Assembly: GCA_007123015.1 (NCBI GenBank)
Contig: SKSL01000088.1
Location: forward strand, 1 to 32,371
DNA from: Natronohydrobacter sp.
GTDB taxonomy: Bacteria > Pseudomonadota > Alphaproteobacteria > Rhodobacterales > Rhodobacteraceae
Length of the DNA stretch: 32,371 nt
Reading direction: 5' to 3'
Part shown: one piece after another, positions 27,934-32,371 of the stretch
How positions within the stretch are numbered: the first letter of the stretch is position 1
Layout of the letters: each line of letters begins with the position of its first letter
Notes under the pieces: model-generated
Seen by the model: only the letters and a program-made list of their open reading frames with translations
The model's database searches: none
Told to the model about the DNA's origin: nothing
Translations under genes and position numbers: made by a program

Positions 27934-28106
27934 CAGTCTGACAGGGAGAAAACTGCGCGCGCATTGGCAGGTTTGCACGCCGCGCATGCTGTCACGATAC
28001 CTGAAAAGGGTAAAGATTCGCTTTCCAAGCTGTGCCGGGCTGATCTACCGTTCACATAGCGGCGTGCGACAGCAGCGCGATGAGGTAGCAGGATAGGGTC
28101 AGGCGC

Positions 28107-29645
28107 ATGGATGTTCAGCATCAGCCGGTTTTCGTTGGGGGTGGCGGAGAGGACGCACGCGATCCACAGAGGCTGCGACTGGATTTCGGTAACCGCCATG
28201 GGCTGATTGCCGGCGCGACCGGCACAGGCAAGACGATCACGATGCAGATCCTTGCAGAAGAATTCTCGAATGCTGGCGTCCCAGTGTTTCTCACTGATAT
28301 CAAAGGCGATTGCAGCGGCATGTCGATGCCCGGCACCCCGCGCGATGGGCTGGAGCGGCGCGCGGCAAGCATCGGACTGCAAGATTACGGCTATCGTGAA
28401 AGCCCGGTCATTTTCTGGGATTTCTTCGGGGAACATGGCCATCCGGTGCACGCGACCATTGCCGAAGTGGGGCCGCTCTTGCTCTCGCGCATGCTCGATC
28501 TGACCGAGGCGCAGGAAGGCGTGATCAATGTCGCGTTCCGGATTTCGGATGACGAGGGGCTGCCGATCCTTGATCTGAAAGACCTGCGCGCGATGCTGGC
28601 TTTTCTGGGCGAGAACCAGCGCGAAATCTCGCAGACCTATGGCAATGTCTCGACCCAGAGCATTGGCGCGATTCAGCGCAAGCTGCTGGTGCTGGAAAAT
28701 CAGGGCGCAGCGCAGTTTTTCAGCGAACCGGCGCTGGAACTGGCCGATCTGATGCGTCTGGCCCCGGATGGGCGCGGCACCATCTCGATCCTGCATGCTG
28801 AACGGCTGATGCGCACACCGCAGCTTTACGCGACCTTTCTGCTCTGGCTTTTGTCGCAACTCTTCGAGACCCTGCCCGAAGTCGGCAATCCTGAAAAGCC
28901 CGTGCTGGTTTTCTTCTTCGATGAGTCGCATCTTCTGTTCAACGGTGCCCCGCGCGCGCTGGTCGAGAAGGTCGAGCGCGTGGCGCGGCTGATCCGCTCG
29001 AAAGGGGTGGGCGTCTATTTCGTCACGCAAAACCCTGATGATGTGCCGGATACTGTGCTGGGCCAGTTGGGCAACCGTATCCAGCATGCTTTGCGCGCGT
29101 TCACGGCCCGCGACCAGCAGGCGCTGCGCCGCGCTGCCCAGACCTATCGCCCCAATCCGCGTTTTGATATTGCAGAGGCGATCCGCGATGCCGGCGTGGG
29201 CGAGGCGGTGACCTCTTTTCTGGAAGACAAGGGCAATCCGGGCATGGCCGAGCGCACATTGATCCGCCCGCCGCGCAGTCTGATCGGCCCCATCGAGGAA
29301 GGTCAGCGCCAGATGCTGATGCTGCGCTCGCCCGTCGCCGGGAAATATGAGCGCATGGTGGACAGCGACTCGGCGCATGAGATGCTGGCGCGACGGGCCG
29401 AAGCAGCCGCGCGCGAGGCCGAAGCCGCGTTGCAGGCCACAGAGGCCGGGAAAGAACGCGAATTCAACAGCGCGCGGCGCTACGAGCCTGCCGCCCGCTC
29501 GGCCCCTCGATCGCGCGCCCCGGCAGCGCGGCGCGGGGATACGGCTGTTGATGTCTTCGCAAAATCCATGGCGCGGCAGTTGGGCACGCGGTCTGGGCAG
29601 GCTTTGGTGCGCGGGGTGCTGGGGGGATTGTTGCGCGGACGGTGA
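28107..29645 (+). CDS. DUF853 family HerA-like helicase/ATPase (YjgR-like)
   Basis: RHGLIAGATGTGKTITMQILAEEFSNAGVPVFLTDIKGDCSG, FFFDESHLLFNGAPRALVEKVERVARLIRSKGVGVYFVTQNPDDVPDTVLGQLGNRIQHALRAFTARDQQALR. Confidence 0.93.
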   Translation: MDVQHQPVFVGGGGEDARDPQRLRLDFGNRHGLIAGATGTGKTITMQILAEEFSNAGVPVFLTDIKGDCSGMSMPGTPRDGLERRAASIGLQDYGYRESPVIFWDFFGEHGHPVHATIAEVGPLLLSRMLDLTEAQEGVINVAFRISDDEGLPILDLKDLRAMLAFLGENQREISQTYGNVSTQSIGAIQRKLLVLENQGAAQFFSEPALELADLMRLAPDGRGTISILHAERLMRTPQLYATFLLWLLSQLFETLPEVGNPEKPVLVFFFDESHLLFNGAPRALVEKVERVARLIRSKGVGVYFVTQNPDDVPDTVLGQLGNRIQHALRAFTARDQQALRRAAQTYRPNPRFDIAEAIRDAGVGEAVTSFLEDKGNPGMAERTLIRPPRSLIGPIEEGQRQMLMLRSPVAGKYERMVDSDSAHEMLARRAEAAAREAEAALQATEAGKEREFNSARRYEPAARSAPRSRAPAARRGDTAVDVFAKSMARQLGTRSGQALVRGVLGGLLRGR

Positions 29646-29647
29646 AC

Positions 29648-29680
29648 AGGCCCTTGGCGCGTGTCCGGGGCCTTTCGTTT
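29648..29680 (+). terminator. Probable intrinsic terminator after the DUF853 gene
   Basis: AGGCCC...GGGCCT followed by TTCGTTT, 3 nt after the stop codon. Confidence 0.5.
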
Positions 29681-29698
29681 GCGCAGATCCTGCGCTAA

Positions 29699-31856
<2,158 letters not shown>

Positions 31857-31860
<4 letters not shown>

Positions 31861-32371
31861 CCGAGATCAGCCAAGAGATGTTGGAGATGGGCGCAAAGGC
31901 CCGTGCTGCTGCCCAAGCGCTTGCGACTGCGACGCCAGAGGTCAAGACCAAGGCGCTCGAAGCTGCAGCCGACGCGCTTCTGGCCGCACAGGACGATATT
32001 CTTGCGGCAAATGCCCGTGACATGGCGCATGGGCGCGAAAAGGGCCTGTCAGGGGCGATGCTGGACCGGCTGATGCTGGATGAAAGCCGCCTGCAAAGTG
32101 TGGCGCAGGCGCTGCGCGATGTAGCCAACCAGCCCGACCCGGTGGGGGCGGTGATCAGCGAATGGGACCGGCCCACAGGGTTGCATATCCAGCGCGTGCG
32201 CACGCCTTTGGGGGTGGTGGGTGTAATCTACGAATCGCGGCCCAATGTCACGGCGGATGCGGGCGCGCTGTGTCTGAAAGCGGGCAACGCTGTGATCCTG
32301 CGCGGCGGCTCTGAAAGCTTCCATTCCTCGCGCGCGATCCATGCAGCCCTTGTGGCCGGGCTGAACGCCGC
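31857..32371 (+). CDS. proA: Glutamate-5-semialdehyde dehydrogenase (3' truncated by window)
   Basis: ATGA overlap with pro[86 protein letters not shown]. Confidence 0.95.

Noticed and set aside
27903-29378. 491-aa antisense ORF over the DUF853 gene
   Set aside because: Sense strand is a clear HerA-like ATPase; the antisense translation has no family features. Only its final intergenic part (27903-28060) is kept as an open question in findings.

Overview
This is a GC-rich alphaproteobacterial chromosome segment, Rhodobacteraceae-like by gene content and order. It is mostly core genome. The left half carries prfA(3' end)-prmC, a DUF4167 protein, an AraC regulator (-), miaA (-), then the envelope/translation run pyrH-frr-uppS-cdsA-dxr-rseP-[49-aa membrane ORF]-bamA-ompH-fabZ-lpxA-lpxI-lpxB. 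Next comes a minus-strand signalling block: a LuxR-type response regulator, a FIST-domain sensor and a PAS hybrid histidine kinase. This is followed by aroQ, an inositol monophosphatase family gene and pabC-like/pabB (all -), then a small membrane protein, mmcB, an ALDH7-like aldehyde dehydrogenase (-), an IalB-family protein (-), a DUF853/HerA-like ATPase, obgE, proB and proA (truncated by the window edge). I see no mobile elements, tRNAs, rRNAs or CRISPR arrays. The most interesting material is non-coding or small: a probable 6S RNA on the minus strand between the small membrane protein and mmcB; a terminator-rich intergenic region at 27.5-28.1 kb that looks like it encodes one or two short minus-strand RNAs; an unlisted 49-aa membrane ORF between rseP and bamA; and the FIST/hybrid-kinase/response-regulator cassette, which resembles NosP/NahK-type systems. 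All calls come from reading the sequence; no database search or folding program was run.
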